DNA from: Ostrinia nubilalis
Lineage: Eukaryota > Arthropoda > Insecta > Lepidoptera > Crambidae
NCBI RefSeq assembly: GCF_963855985.1
Contig: NC_087104.1
Span: forward strand, 744,001 to 808,000
DNA length: 64,000 nt
Reading direction: 5' to 3'
In this document: positions 44,756 through 59,278 of the stretch, piece by piece
Numbering within the stretch: position 1 is the first letter of the stretch
Layout of the letters: each line of letters starts with the position of its first letter
Translations under genes and position numbers: made by a program
The notes under the pieces: model-generated
What the model was told of the DNA's origin: nothing
Seen by the model: only the letters and a program-made list of their open reading frames with translations
Database searches by the model: none

Positions 44756-47145
44756 TTAAGGGTGTGATTCGTCCTCGGCTCCGGCTATTCGACTTCGCTT
44801 CCTGGCGCGCTTTCCGAGGTTATTTACGTTTCGCCAGCCAGCATTCCATAATCGAAACTCCCGTTTGGTTCGACGTGAACCGATGTGAGCGTCCACGTGT
44901 AGTGTGGTTATTTTACTTTATAGTTTTATACAGGTACCCAAAAAGTAGTATTACAGATAACGTAAAAGACAATATATTCTAAGAAAGAAGTCTTCACTTG
45001 ATTCCTGTGCGGACCAAACTGAGTGTTGAAAATAATTGTATTGTTACGTTGCATCATCGATATTCGGCATATCTTTACTTGTAATTCTAATTAAAGTTAT
45101 GACACTGTGTGCGGTCACTAGTCAATTTCAATATTGAGAATGGGGGGTTCTCGAACAAAAGGCGGCGTTCTAGTTAACGAATTTCACGTCACCGTCGTTC
45201 AGAGAAATCTGACATTCCAGGTGGCCTAGCGTTCCGTAAGCATACAATATAATATGGATACAGTAGATTATAACGTGTACATTATTATTATAATATATTA
45301 TACTGGATTTAGTGAAGACGATAGATTTTTGAACGTAATGTTATTTATATACCACAGCCTAGTCATTACATGTGGTGTCAGATTTTTGTGAGCGGCGGCG
45401 GAGTTATTATAGAAGTGTAATATATTGTTGTCTGCAACCGAGGCCTAATAGCTTCACTGTGTATAGTCTCCTAGTTTAATGTTTACTATTATGTTATTAA
45501 TGTTATTATGCATGGAACTTATTGCAATATTCGCTCTTATGAACCTCGATACTTACATGATATGTTACTACTTAACTGTATATTCCATTGGTCGTTATAA
45601 AGAAAACAAATGCAAATTGTGGGCGTGGTGGGAATCGTTTCACTGGCAACTTTGTTTTCGCCTTCGTCATAAGTCAGGTCAAAATACGCTTATTACATAA
45701 CCCATACGTGTACTTGCCATTGAACAAAATTATTCCACTATAAATAATGCATCCTATTATTCTAAATAACCCGTGTCGTTTGTATCTGAAATTATTTTAC
45801 CCTGTGATTAAGTGTTATTACAGTTTCCGGTAAGATTATAATCTCTTCAATGCTCTATTGTGTAAAATATATTATTTATAAATTATTTTATTATGTTTTT
45901 GACATAAATATTGATATATGTCTGGATATTATAGCTGTAATTTTTTTAAGGCGCATCTTATCGTTAGATAATATAATGTATAAATTGATGTTTGTTTTGT
46001 ATAGAGCTGCAGGATGTCTGTCGAAGTACAACTTGTGCATTTCACTGTATGATTGTTTTGTTGTTGTTATCGTTGCGTCGCGACGGCCCGACCACCGAAT
46101 GCTCAATGAGAAGTGTATAATAAATCTGTGTAATATATTATGTATTTTGTTTGTTTTTGTTTCAACGGGTTCTGTGTGCAGTTCATCGCAGCGCGATCTG
46201 TCTTCTGTAGTGCCTTTCGAATCGCTATTCTATGTCGTCTTCTTTCTTGCGTATATTCGAGTGTGTGAATCGTTGCAACATAATTGGGATATCGATGAGA
46301 ATTGTTCACTTCGAAATATAAGCGGTTAGTAGTTACTTTGAACTATTTATGAAAAATCGAAAAAAAAGTTCAAATATATCGTAAAAAGTGTTGCAATAAA
46401 AACAAATTTCCTACCGAATAGGTAGTTTTTTACTTAGCATTGGAGTTAGATGTTAGATCGCAACACTCGCTTGCGCGCACGACCCTAGCGCCGCCGGTAC
46501 AATAATTACGATAAGTAGTCCTCTTGCGGAGACATACAACCGCCCGTGTCTGCGCATGTCTCTTCAAGCAGCCCTTAGTCTTAGGCGATAAGTGATTATG
46601 TAATTGTAAACTATACGTGTAACTATGACTTAATACCAGTGTGTTTATGGGTAAATATTATCCTAAAGTTGTTATCTCTTTCTTAGGCTGTTGTATGAGG
46701 CTCGTCGGACCGCGCGGGGCGCTTGCACGCTTTCGCTGTTCATTTAACTATACTCTCGATGTAGGTCTAATTGTTGATACTGTAATGTTCGTTTATGCTT
46801 TGTGTTGGAATTTATGGTAAATTCTATTTTTTCTTACAGCTACACTTGGTCAATTGTAACTCGTTTCGCGTTGACTCGATGTATATTTTGTAATGTTTAG
46901 GTCGGCCTCGCGGTCCGATCGACCCGTGACTGTTATCAAATATACAGAATATTGTATGTACTTTCAGTGATAGCAGAGTAACCTTTAATTCTTGACGTTG
47001 ACGTGTATATGTGTATTTAAAGCTAATTAATGGAAACAAGTAATTTGATATACATACAGGTTAAGGTAGGCGGTAGTGACGGTGCGCGGCGGCGGACGAC
47101 CGCTGGAGGTTCGATGAGGTAGTTTTCCAGTGATTAGTGTATTAT

Positions 47146-47289
47146 CAGCGGTGGAATTGTGTAAAGCAATCGTTATCATTTGACAGTTCATAACGTACGA
47201 TTATTCTGTCAAACGCTTTGTTTAACTGACTTTATCGTACGTTATGAACTGTCAAATGATTACGATTGCTTTACACAATTCCACCTCTG
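47146..47289. mobile_element. Palindromic MITE, CAGCGGTGGAATTGTG ends
   Basis: Long perfect-looking arms (GTGGAATTGTGTAAAGCAAT, TTGACAGTTCATAACGTACG) around a short loop. Confidence 0.75.
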
Positions 47290-48218
47290 ATCAAAATGTG
47301 TACTTCACATAACAGTGAAAATGTTTCTTGACTGTAAAATAACTGGTAGTGCTATTTTTTTAGTTATGGCTACACTTTTTTGCAGTGTCAAAGTATCTAC
47401 TGTCACTTATACCTTCAGGCACCAAAGTAATAAAGTTATAAGGAAATGCCACATCGAACTCTAAGGTCTTGCTATGAGCTACCAAGCTTTTTGAATGATA
47501 CGCCGCTGCCCGACTTAGCGTGCCCCTTGCGTACAGACATGGTCTATATGGCCGCGAGGCATTTTAATAACAATTAATAAAAAATTTATGCCTTGCTACT
47601 GCCTAGATTTAATCCGATCTTTAAAGACATTCATTACATAAAGAGAAATGGGGATGAACTTACGAACTATGTCTATACGTGAGAGGATAAACAGTATTAC
47701 TAGTGGCTACGAACCATTCCCATTTTATAACAATGTATAACTACAATATTGGAATATTTCGTCTGCGGATTTTATAATTACGGGATGATAATGAGGCTTA
47801 CAATAATGTAACTAGGAATGGAATTGATTACTTTTCATTGGAAAATGTAGAAAATCCAATTGACAGCATTTCGCATGATTGAAAAAAATCACTCGTTTCT
47901 TTTCGGTAAAATATTATGAATGTATTATTATTTCAAAGGGAAATGTTATCAAATCTTATTGTAACCTCTCCATATCCGTACTTTACCTTAGTAATGGGAT
48001 TATGAAAGTTATAACGTAGTATATTGAAGTTGACGGTTCTTGAGACCACAGGCCGAGCGTTGGAGTGTTATGAATTATCAATGTTCGCGTCTAGGATAGC
48101 TAGAGTAGTAGGGTGGGAGGCGTTGAGTAGGCTACACCAAGCAATTTAGCCTTAAATATTGGCACTGGTGGCACAACTAACGAATCCAATGTAACCAATA
48201 AGAGTCATTTCAAGTTCA

Positions 48219-48419
48219 AGCCACGATAGCCGAACGGTGAAGGGGTCGGACTGGCCGACTCGTGATCCGGGGAACGCGGGTTCGGTCCCCGCCGCCGCTC
48301 GACTATTGTGGTGAGCTCACTCGTGACACAAGCATATTTAGCTTAGTACGAGGGGCTAACGGGAGTATTAGTAATTTGTGTAATAACAAATTACTAATAA
48401 TCTTTTAAAAAAAAAAAAA
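48219..48419 (+). mobile_element. tRNA-derived SINE, second family
   Basis: tRNA-like head with B box GGTTCGGTCCC (about 48279-48289), body with ACTATTGTGGTGAGCTCACT, and a terminal A run at 48407-48419. Different from the 11421/22580 family. Confidence 0.7.
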
Positions 48420-50920
48420 TTTACAACAACATTCAGATATTTTTATAATAACCACAAGTTTGCAAAGATGAATAGAACCAACAGGTTTATCCATTACTCA
48501 ACACAGAATAGAAGTTTTCATTCTATAAAAATAGAATCCATTGTTTGTTAAAAATAAAAACACTTCGCCACTGTCATTTATTGTGCATACAGCGCCATCT
48601 ATGAGTGGCAGATAATTGTTGTGCCACCGAGTGACCAAAGATGTTATTCGCATGTTGTTGTAACGTATCAACATTATATTTAAAACATAATATACTTTAC
48701 AGTCGATGTTCATTGTCGTGTTGTATTTTAGCGGTTTTTATTCACTGCTTTTTTATATGCAACGAAGTATGTAAGTGATTTCGAGTCTTCGTATTGTTCC
48801 TGTGTGTACTTTTCCTTATGATTGTGCTAATGGTCAACCAACACTTAAAACGATCATAAAAACGATTAACGTCATTTTGTATTTACAATGGCTGATGTTG
48901 CGACATTAGCACAGTCAGAGTCAACCACCGGCTTATTATTTGCTAGGCGAGAAAGTTCTCGAGATGTTATGGGGTTGTTACAAATTGATAGGAAAGTTAT
49001 TCGATTATGTACACCCAGAGACATGTCTGTAGCAGCGACCTACAGCTGTCTAACTCTTCCCGCTCACTCATACTGTGAGAAGAAGGGACGAAACATTTGT
49101 CGCGGTTTAAAATCTTTGTATGCGCAGGATGTATGTATGACACTAGTGCTAAGAGGTATTATGATAGGTCTTGTTTAGACAAACGTTAGAGGAACAGAAA
49201 GGTATTTAGGAAATGTCGAGAAAATATATCCCCACAAATATAGAAAAGTTTATAGTTTAATTTTAACTTGAATCCGTTATTTGACATTTCAACTGTAAAG
49301 ACTTTTCATCATGATTATTATTTTCGAAAAGTCATCTAAATAAATATGTACCATATTATCTATGTTTCTGTTCTACTTTTAACTTCCATAACGCCTACCA
49401 TTGAGTACATAGTGCATCTTCGCCTTTGGTGAAGCACGACTCACAGTTGACGAAAAATAGTTCTATCACTAAATATAGTTTTATTTAATATTCGAATATG
49501 TTATTTGACACTGGCATTTCTTACGATTCATATTAGATAACTCGTGTGTAATGTTTCCTCGCTTTGGAGGAAGGTCGGCTCGATGAGTTTGTCTATGTTC
49601 AAAAATAATGTCATTCGTTACAATCGAAAATAACTGTTCTGTTTTAGAGAATCGATAATTGAATTGTGCTTAGGAGCTCTGACTGACTTAGAGAAGCTTC
49701 AAATAACTGATATTACATTTATTGACTGATTTATTTATTAATCTATCATAATTAATTATGTTATTAGGCAACGTTAACGTGTTGAAATGATTTATTGCAG
49801 AGTTTTATATGAATTTAACAGGGCTCCGGATAAAATAAAAAGTACAATGTTTCATATCACGCGTTCATTTGCGACGGGGACGGAATGGATGTTCTAAATA
49901 CAATAACTATTTATAAATTAAACGTTCTTGTGATTTAGGTTCGTATGTAGACACTATCTGTATTCTAATATAGATGAATCTTCTGGGCTTTTTCGTAAAG
50001 ATATTAATAATATTCATTTTGTAGCTGACATGTATCTAGATAAATAAAATTGATAGTTGGAATTTGCGCAAAAAGCCCTTTGGATTGCCTTTGCCGCAAC
50101 ACGTATACCTAGCTTATGATGTTACTGTCTACCACATATCGCTGTTACGTATGTATAAATTTAGCCGCGACTTCGCTTTATTTCGCTATAAATATAAGCC
50201 GACGACTGTATTTTCTACAGAAATTATAATTTTATACTTTGTTGATATAAGAATAATGCTTAATTTACAACAAATTAAATATTGTTTGTTTACTGCACGT
50301 CGTTTCTAGTTGAATGCAAGAATAGGAAATTCTACTAGGTATTGTAATAAAAATAAATGTTTATATAAAAAGTTGTGTACGTTTGTAATATTATACATAG
50401 CGTGTACGACCAAATAATTTATTGTATTATAGAATGTCGGTACTCCGAGGTTGCGATCGGTTTGTAGGGAGTAGATGCTCTAATGACGACCTAATTTAAA
50501 TAATGTTACGTATCAATTTTGTTTGATGGCTGTGTTTATGTTGCGACGTTCCTGTGAGGTCGCTGTATTGTTTTTAATTTGGAACACTTCACACTGGCTG
50601 CTTGTAACGGAAGTGGCTTAAAGTGTATCTCCCAAAGCTATGGCTGGCTTAAAAGGCCTTGTCCCAATGATTCAATAATGGCAGAAAAGGGCTGGCCACA
50701 CGACCCCGCGGTCTTCCCGTGGGCACGTGTCGCTAGCCCTTAAGAAAGCAGTTTACTTGTATATTTTCTATTGAAATAGTGGTTTATTTGAAACCAGTCG
50801 GGTACCAGCGTTCGTGCATTCGTCATTACCTGCTGACATGTATTCACTGTAATGATACTATGATATTATATTAATATGGAAACAAACAATTCCTGAGATA
50901 ATAAAAGGAAAATACGAAAA

Positions 50921-52539
50921 CAAGTGTTTTATTTCAATTTTATTTTGGTTTTGTTTGTTTTACTGGAAGTAAGATTATTTCTTTTTTTATCCAATATGAG
51001 AGAAAGTTACGTAGAAAGTTAAAGACGAATCAACTTTTGATTTTAATGTTTTGTTGTGTTCTAAGGACGTGATGCGCTTACCAATGCGAATGACGTAATA
51101 TCAAAGCCCAATGGTTACTTTCCTATCCAAACATAAAGCCACTGGATCCTTTTGCCATCGCATGTTTTGTTAGGCAACTGCCATTTGTTTCCCCATGAGT
51201 TTTTAGATATTACTACTGCAGAGATTTACATAAAAGCAGAAACAATATGATTTTGCTTTTTTATTTTGTTTTTCTTACTGTACGAGTATACTACATTTTC
51301 CTTTACAATGAATAAATTTTATAAAACTTAGTAGGTACGTCTGTCATTGTACGAATACACACTTGGTCCAAAATGCCCCCTAATTGATGGCAATTATCTT
51401 CAAGGATATAATTAGTTAAATGGCCCCTTTTGTATCCACAATTTGAAATAGTCATAAGTCGCTTTTGATCACATTAATGAAATGCCAGCATCTTAAGCCA
51501 TACAGTATTATCAAGCAAAGTTACTTGGCACTTTGCATAGAGGGGTTAACAGTAATAAAAATTGGTGCCCAACGTGGGGTACCGGTCAATTAAAAAATAT
51601 TATCACTGACTCGTGACATTCATTAGCACTACGATCTTACAATCGGTTTGTTTGTATTTGTACACAGCGTGTGCGTTCATTCACAGTTATGTCATTCCCA
51701 TTGTAAGTCCCGCGATAGTAAAGTGAATAATGCGCGATGACCGCGAGGCGAGGCCGCGTTCATTGCGCCCGCGCCTCGGAAACGAATCCGTCCGTTAGGT
51801 CTAATTCTAATCGCTCGTTAATCGTGGGCTCGCTCGGATTACCCAATCCTAGGTCTGTGAACGCCCCTGAACACAATGCGCCTTTAGAGTTCGGGATGTT
51901 AAAAAAATTGCGATACTCAGATTCATAGCTTACCTTCATTCAGGGACAGTTGTTGCAAAACTCTAAAGGCATTGTGTCAAGCCAAAAATTAGAAACCGTC
52001 TTTGTTCAAGGTATGCTTAGAGACTGCGTCAGTACAAAAGACCCGAAGTGGGAATTGGGTTCAACGTTTGTTTGCACGTCCCATTGTCAATATTGAAATG
52101 GAACCGCTCCGTGTCAAAGGGTTTGTTTGGCTGATCCCATTACTGAGCAATGGCCCCACATCCGTCCACAAACGCCAAATTGGACCCCAATTTTAGTACT
52201 TTTCAGACCTTTAGTTTCTATTGTGCGTGAATCGTTTTCGCGAGGGCTCAACGACTTTATAGTGACGTCATATTTGTGCTCTAATTGATATCACAAAACA
52301 TGGCAAACACGGTTTAATCTTTTTTAGATGTGCATGATCCCATTATGCCCTGATAACAGAGATTACTCAATAACATGAGATAGTTTGTTGGCATTCAATG
52401 AGCTAATCAATTAGGCCTACTCTTAAAATATTCTAACTGCCTACACAATCTGCACTGAACATTTTGATTGTGGTTGCGACACGAGCGGTCCAGTCTTGCG
52501 TCACCTGATATCGCGGCAGTGACTCGCGCGCCGGCCAGC
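50921..52539. other. Intergenic DNA upstream of the CHK-kinase gene
   Basis: No gene seen. The last 90 bases become GC-rich and probably hold the 5' UTR and promoter. Confidence 0.4.
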
Positions 52540-55500
52540 ATGGCGGACGCTGAGAGCAACCTGCGCGCGCTCCTGCGCCGCGTCGCCCGCGACCAGCGAT
52601 ACGACGACGACGACGCGCTCGTCGCCCTCAAGCCCATCACCAGCGGCGGCGCCAACTACACCTCCAACCTCTTCCTCGCCACCCTCTCCACCCCCGGACT
52701 CCCCGATCTGAACCTCTTCGCGAAAGTTGCCTCCATCAGCGTCAAAATTCGCTCGCGCGTCAACGCCGACAACCTGTACAGAACCGAACAGATCTTCTAC
52801 AACAAACTCGTCAACATCTGGAACGGCTTCCAGGAGAAGTACCAGGTGCCGGAGCAGCACAGATTTGTCTTCCCCAAATATTATGGCGGGAGCGAGGAGA
52901 TCGGAAACGAGACGATTATTTTGGAGAATCTGGTGGCGGGCGGGTACATGAGCTTTAGCAGGTTCAAGTCGGTGGACTGGGACCAGGCGTCGAAGGCGGT
53001 GGAGGTGCTGGCGAAATACCACGCTTTATCGTTTGTCCTCCAAAAGGAGGATCCGGCGGAGTATAAGGTTTTGCTTGAGGACCTGAAGTTCGTGATGTCC
53101 GATGAGGACCCGGAGATGAAGGGCATCTGGGAGCGCATGGTGGGCGGCGCCATGGCCGTCATCGACCAGCAGCACCACGAGAGGATCAAGAAATTCTTCG
53201 AGGCCCATGATGGGCGCGATTTATTCACAAAATATCATATGCCGACGCACACGCCGATTCTCGCGCACGGGGACTTCAGACCTAGTAATTTGCTGCACAA
53301 AAAGCAGGTAATTTAATGCATATTTTTGATTGATTGAGTCGATAAGGTAGTATTATTTATTTACCTATGTGTATGGTATGGTATTATACCTAATACAATT
53401 AAATTCAATGACAAAGGCCTTGCGTGACCGTAATTAATAAGTAAGTACCTACTTAGTTACTTAGTACACTATTACCAACGTAGAAACATCTAATTAAACG
53501 GGATGACATATTGTGCTTCACATTATAATTCAAACTTGAAGGTCTTGCACTAATTATTAACAGGAGCACGATTAAAACTTAATGAGACATCGTGAATGAT
53601 AAGTTCTTTTTGGTTGTATCATGAGGAAGTTGTCTCTGGAACAAGAAGTTGATCACTAATATAATAAATAACTCTGTTTTTATTTGGAATCTTCGGCACT
53701 AGACTAGACTACCGAAATTGCACAAAAAGAACCATCTACTTAACTCTACCTGCTAACTTAGATTTATGCGCACTTGACTTTAATAATGTTCTAAGCATTA
53801 TGTACAAAGCAAACTAAGTAAGATAACCCGAAACATTAAAAACCGACCTACTTAAGTAGTAAAGCACAAAGTCTGACACAGGTCGTGTCGTAAATATCTC
53901 ACCATAGGTGAAGAAGAGTGCGAATTACGTGTAGAGTTCCGTATCAGCACACCGCCTTATGTACAGAATAAGTATTAGGTAGTAAACAAAATAAGGTAAA
54001 AGCTTTTCATCACAGTAAACATTCGTGAATTCTAAATCAATATCGAGTTCAAAATTAGGTAAGTTAAAATCTGAAACTGAAAATTAAGTAGTAGGTAAAA
54101 GACTTTTTCATAAGTTGCACGGAGTTTTAAAAATAAAAAGACAAATAACTTCCGGGTAACAAAGACAACAAAAATATCTCTATCTAACAAAACATGGCTT
54201 CTGATATCAAAAACTCGTACTAGGCAACTTGAAGATTGTTATTAAAACCAATGATTAGGTAGGTACCTAAGTAATCAATCTTTATCAATGAACATAGCAA
54301 ACAATTTGTCATACTTTAGTTAACCCAGATACCTAATCCCGAACAATAACTTAGAGGGTGAATTTAATCCATTCGTGTTTGTCCATTGAAATAACTCTAT
54401 GCGTGACGTTCTGTAGGGCCGCGGGACTACTTACGTGCGCGTGACGGTAAACACGTTCCCTTCATGGAAAATTTTCGGCTACGGTATTCGGGGCCCTTAG
54501 ATGTGCCATTGTGCAGTTAGCGATTAAGCTGTCATTTTGATGCGTAGAGTAAAACTTTTTGTGGCGCATAACGTAGATTATGAATAGGAATTCAATTAAA
54601 TTTTATTAAGAAGTCATGTAGCAGCGTCTTAACTTGGTTTAATGTTGAAGTTGCTTTGAATGTCGATAGTAACTGAACAAAAAATATGTTTTTTGAAAAA
54701 TCTTCGTTATTTCTCAACAATTTTACCGCGTCCATCTGAGAACTGCGTTAACTTATTGTCGCGCGTTGCCAATTCTAACAGAGATTGTGAACCATTTATT
54801 ATAGTTGTAAAAATTGGACAAACCAGCTTGTAAGATTTCCTCACAAAGTTGGTTTATAGCTTCAAGGTCGAAAATATTTACATTTTGCTATGCAATTATT
54901 GCAACTTTGTGGTTAGACTCCAATTGCGCAGATGATTAGGCAATTTATCTGATATTAACGGGCAGTTTACAAATTGGCCAGATTTACCCTTATAAGGGCA
55001 GGCATCCGCCGACATTTGTGCGAGTACATACCTACGTACCTATTTAGAGATTTGGAATTCTTAAATACTTAATCTTGGATTCGATTTCCGGTGTAGGTAC
55101 CTGTAATAAAACTTTATCATTGACTTCCGGCTTATGGTACCTACTTACCTATAGGCAGCGATTTTATGAGAATTCTTTTTAGTTCATATTTCATAATATG
55201 ATACAAAAATAACTCTGAAATAAATAAAAACGATATCCATTGTTGTGGCACAAAAGGACCTTGAACTAGGGAAATTGTCGCGACCAGCGATGTAGAACTG
55301 GTGCCAAGGTTCAGAGATACAATACACCAAGGTTCATGAATCGACAACATCATTTGATGTCAATGTTTCAACATTCAACAAAAAGTTTAAAGTTAGGTAC
55401 TAAGTACTTAGGTAATTATTGGGATGCCCCCTGCCGAATCATCTTTTGGATTAGGTAGGTAACCTACGTACAGTCCATTTATAATTTTAAACAATGTTCG

Positions 55501-56878
55501 CAACCGCACCGGTTGGCCTATTGTTTATAAAAGTAAAGCAATTAAGTAAGTAGGTGCTTAGTGCATCATTATTATGCCAATGTGTGCGAGTATAATAAGT
55601 CTGTTGCTTGATTTGTATAATAACACTTGATCTCCTGAACCTGGAAATTTGCTTATTGTCTATTAATAACTGGAAAACATACCTAGTCTTGAGTAGGTAG
55701 ATCTTATTAAATGATAAGTTAGTTTTATTTCTTCACCAATAAGTAGATATTTTCCGGTTGAACAAGACTTAGGTTTTGAATGTGATTGCAGACACAAAAT
55801 TTGGGTTATGTAGGGGTCAACTTAATAGGTACCAATAATGATAGACGAACTGATAACTTTTTACGCATACCTCGAAAGTGATAGAAGAATTCAACATTTT
55901 CAGGCTGACGGCAGCGTCCAGGTCATCGTCCTGGACTACCAGACAGTACACACTGGTTGCCCAGTAGAGGACCTCTTCTACTTCATCTTCATGGGCACAG
56001 ACGAGGAGTTCCGCAGGCAGCACTACGACGAGCTCATCGAGCTTTACTACGCGCAGCTCGGGCTGGCGCTCGAAAGATATCAGATGGACGTGGAAGAGGT
56101 GTACGCGAGGAAACACTACGACGACGATTTGAAGATGGTACGAATGAATTAACTGAGTCTACATGTGATTTACTTTGCCACAATAGGTATATCAACCTTA
56201 AATCCCCTCGTACTCGTAAAACCAATGTGGCATAAAACCTCTGATTTAATCGTAAAGTGTTTAGTGAAATCTGGCAAACTTTAGCTCTTTCCCGGACTAA
56301 GTACTTAGCTGAACCATTTTATCGGTTGAATTTGCGATAAGCATTCACAGTCTACAGAACATTACACTATACAAATATAAACAGCCTCTATTGCAACTGT
56401 AACTCTATTGTAAGTTGCGATCGTGTTTCGCAGGGGTCGTAAGAGGCGACTTAGGGACTACACATCAAACAGAGAACGGGCAGCAGCGCTCTCTGAAAAA
56501 CATCAATCTTATAAACTGCTATCTCCAACCCGCCTGCCAAGCGTGGGGATTATGGCAAAACCCTCCACTACAGTGAAGGAGGCTCATAGTCCAGTAATGG
56601 ACTGTAAAGGGCTGTTGATGATGATGATCGTGTTTCAACTTAATCAAGGTAAACACAAATTCCCGTCCCGTTATAGACCTTCCCACTAATTTCAGATGCT
56701 TCCATACGCTCTGCTGCTGGGCATAGTAGTGCTACCCGTGGTGACGGTGGAAGCCGAGAGTGCTCCGAAGGTGGACAACGAGGCTGACCTAGATGCCTTC
56801 GTAGTGGCACCTAACGAGCTCTTCGCCAGCCGGTTCAAGGGGGTCGTCAACGACCTGTTGCGCTGGGATGTCATATAG
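52540..56878 (+). CDS. CHK/EcKinase-like (ecdysteroid 22-kinase family) small-molecule kinase
   Basis: Predicted cytosolic kinase of the aminoglycoside/choline-kinase fold. Insect relatives phosphorylate ecdysteroids and probably xenobiotics. Three exons, 52540-53307, 55904-56137 and 56696-56878, join at phase 0 to 394 aa, a usual length. ITSGGANYTSNLF at 33-45 is the nucleotide-binding loop; IILENLVAGGY is the hinge region. LAHGDFRPSN at about 241-250 is the catalytic Brenner motif with Asp and Asn, and VLDYQTV at about 264 is the metal-binding DxQ. VEDLFYFIF follows as in the family. The start is the first ATG in frame, with a good context (AGCATGG). Poly(A) signal AATAAA at 57027. The first exon is very GC-rich. 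The substrate cannot be read from the sequence. Confidence 0.88.
53308..55903. other. CHK-kinase intron 1, no element recognised
   Basis: 2.6 kb of AT-rich sequence with many TAGGTACCTA-type runs. No repeat family shared with the rest of the window was found. Confidence 0.45.
56430..56630 (+). repeat. Dispersed repeat with GATGATGAT tail, plus-strand copy
   Basis: Core GGTCGTAAGAGGCGACTTAG ... GACTGTAAAGGGCTG and a (GAT)n tail. It is in CHK-kinase intron 2. An inverted copy is at 60044-60292. Probably the 3' end of a non-LTR retroelement. Confidence 0.65.
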
Positions 56879-57556
56879 ACCAGTTGCAGAAAAATTACAG
56901 AAAAAGTACAGTATTTTCATTTTCGAGATTTGTAACTTTACTTAGTTGAAGCTATGTATTCGTGTTGTTCTTTCGCGGGTGATATCGTAATTTTTCAATA
57001 AGTTGATGACAGTACTATCTAGTATTAATAAAATTAAGAAACTATAATCGTTTTACCTTAATTAACTATAGATCGAAATTTACATCTACTCGGTCATACC
57101 TACCTACCTTATGTTTCGTTCTTGTCTAAGTGCGGGGAACTCTGCCTAAAAATCACAATCTTTGCTGGCACCCTTTTGGTCTCAACTCGCATATCGGTTA
57201 GATTGCCATTTAATTTTAGACTCAGCCACGGTAATACTATCTATACAGTATTCCAACTCTGCCATAGTTTTGAAATAAATGTCAACAGCCGCGCGGCACG
57301 TCACGGTATGACAACATGCGATAGGGCTGTCCACCTACAGTGCCCATTTTAATTACATCTGGCTACTTAGAATTTCTATCTATGCAGTTTGGTGAATGTT
57401 TTGTGATTGTAATTTTTATTTATTTAGACAAACAAAATACTTTGTGAATAGATTAGGATAAAAATGCGTGTTGTTTTGTGATTAGTAGTTATAATTAAAA
57501 ACTTCTAAAATAATTTTGAAATTTTAATATCTTAAAATGATCTGTTATTTTATTTT

Positions 57557-57586
57557 TAGGCGGGCAAAGCCGTGGGCAAAAGCTGG
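57557..57586 (+). mobile_element. Truncated 3' end of a Helitron-like element
   Basis: GGCGGGCAAAGCCGTGGGCA ends AGCTGG, resembling the CTRR terminus of the other copies. The 5' part is missing. Confidence 0.35.
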
Positions 57587-58480
57587 TTTATACAATATAA
57601 TTTTCATTTCAAATCAAACTGACTGAAAATGACCATTTTTGACAATAAATGACTAGTTTTTGACCAATTTGACCATAAATGACGGTCAGTCAAATTCAAT
57701 CACTTTAGTCATTTTCAACACTAGGCCACCGACGTCAGTTCGTTACTGCAGCGCATTTGCGACAACCCCGACTTTTGTATCTCGAGCGCGTCCCGAGATT
57801 TGAAGTTCGAACGAAAGCTCGCGTTTCGTCTGTTTATATGAAGTTACAATACTGTATGATAGCATTACCGTGACTCAGCGATTGTGTTTTTCGATAGGGT
57901 GCGGTAGTTTGGCGCCCACCGAGTTGCCAACTTGCCATTGCTAATGTTACGTTTCTCTAAAGTTCTTCAATTTCAGATAATTTACATAGTTAATTAATTG
58001 GGTAATGGTTTAAAATGTATTGTTACATAGTTTACTGATAATCCGATATGCAAACATTTGATGTCATTGCAGTTGTTCATATTTAGGTAGATTATTAAGT
58101 TTAAATAGGTTAATAATAAGCATAGTATAGTAGTAGTATTATAAAATGATAACGCTCTGTTTGTAATTATTTTAATATTATTTTGTCTTGTAAAAAACCG
58201 TTTTGTTATTTTAATGTAAAAAATTAAATAAGTACATACTGATGATGTTGTCCAGAAAGTACCTGACTTACATTTTATTGTTTGGTTGATGTCACTATCT
58301 TAAATCAAAATGTTAAATATACTAATAAAACCATGTTACCTACACTTCTTATGCTATACATGCGTCTGCTTTATTTTAACTTACGAGTAAGTAATTTATT
58401 AAAGCTCTACATTCTTATCACATTTGGCCACGCTACAATAAGGGCTAATTTTGAGGATAAAATAATAATAATTTATTCTA

Positions 58481-58685
58481 AAACCCGGTCTGTGAGCACG
58501 TAGAATTTTGTCCAATGACCCCAAGCTACCCATCCTTATCACTCGCGTGTAATTGCTGTCGCGACTGTGCGACGGGCGCCCGCAGTGAGTGTGCGATCGC
58601 GACAGCAACATAATTACGCGCGAGCGATAAGGATGGGTAGCTTGGGGTCATTGGACAAAATTCTACGTGCTCGCAGACCAGACTA
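58481..58685. mobile_element. Palindromic MITE, GAGCACGTAGAATTT family (copy 5)
   Basis: Complete copy with both arms; closest to 16050-16272. Confidence 0.8.
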
Positions 58686-59278
58686 TACATATAAATAAAA
58701 ATTAATCTATCCCAAGTCAGTTTATTCTCCGCCATTTTCCCTCAACGAGCGGGCCCTAGGAGCGAGCGAGAGTCCCCGGCCGTTGGCCTGTCCCAGCGAG
58801 CCCTGCCATTTGTCTGTGTCGTGTGTCGCGAGGTAGTCACGTGTCCTGTCCCTGGTCTCTTTTGTCTTTTGCCTGTCAACATTTTTGAAGTGAGAAACAT
58901 TTTGATGGTTTACTTATAACGAGTGAGAAGCCAAAAGCAAGCAGGTCGGTTACTAGGTATATTTTTTTAGCGTGAACACCATTCTGGAAAACTCTTAATT
59001 CGTAAGGGTCAATGTAAGCGTGTCAAGCCACTGCATGCCTATGGATGGAGCCAGGGCGTTGTAAGCTAGCTAGAAACAGAGGGACAAGGCGATTGTTCTC
59101 GCTCAAGAAACGTGAAGTCAAAAGCGCGAGTGCGACGCGCAATCTCCTGCAGTCACTGAAAGCTGGTCTTTTGTGGAGAGTCCTCATCGGCAGTGTACAA
59201 TTAATGACAGAAGATATTGTACGTTTCTTAAAGCGAGAAATCAGATGATAGTCGTTTCCTCGTCATGGGGAAAGTAGG

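Larger units (their letters stand above)
43457..50920 (+). other. Probable long Eps15 3' UTR and downstream DNA
   Basis: No convincing coding exon. The strongest poly(A) context is AATAAA at 50899 followed by a GT-rich run near 50920; an earlier AATAAA is at 46395. Contains a TTAA-flanked element (43838-44755), a palindromic MITE (47146-47289) and a SINE (48219-48419). A 96-codon open frame at 48888-49178 has no recognisable homology. Confidence 0.4.

Noticed and set aside
59045..59248. 67-codon open frame in the intergenic region
   Set aside because: No recognised motif or splice context; basic composition is consistent with chance.
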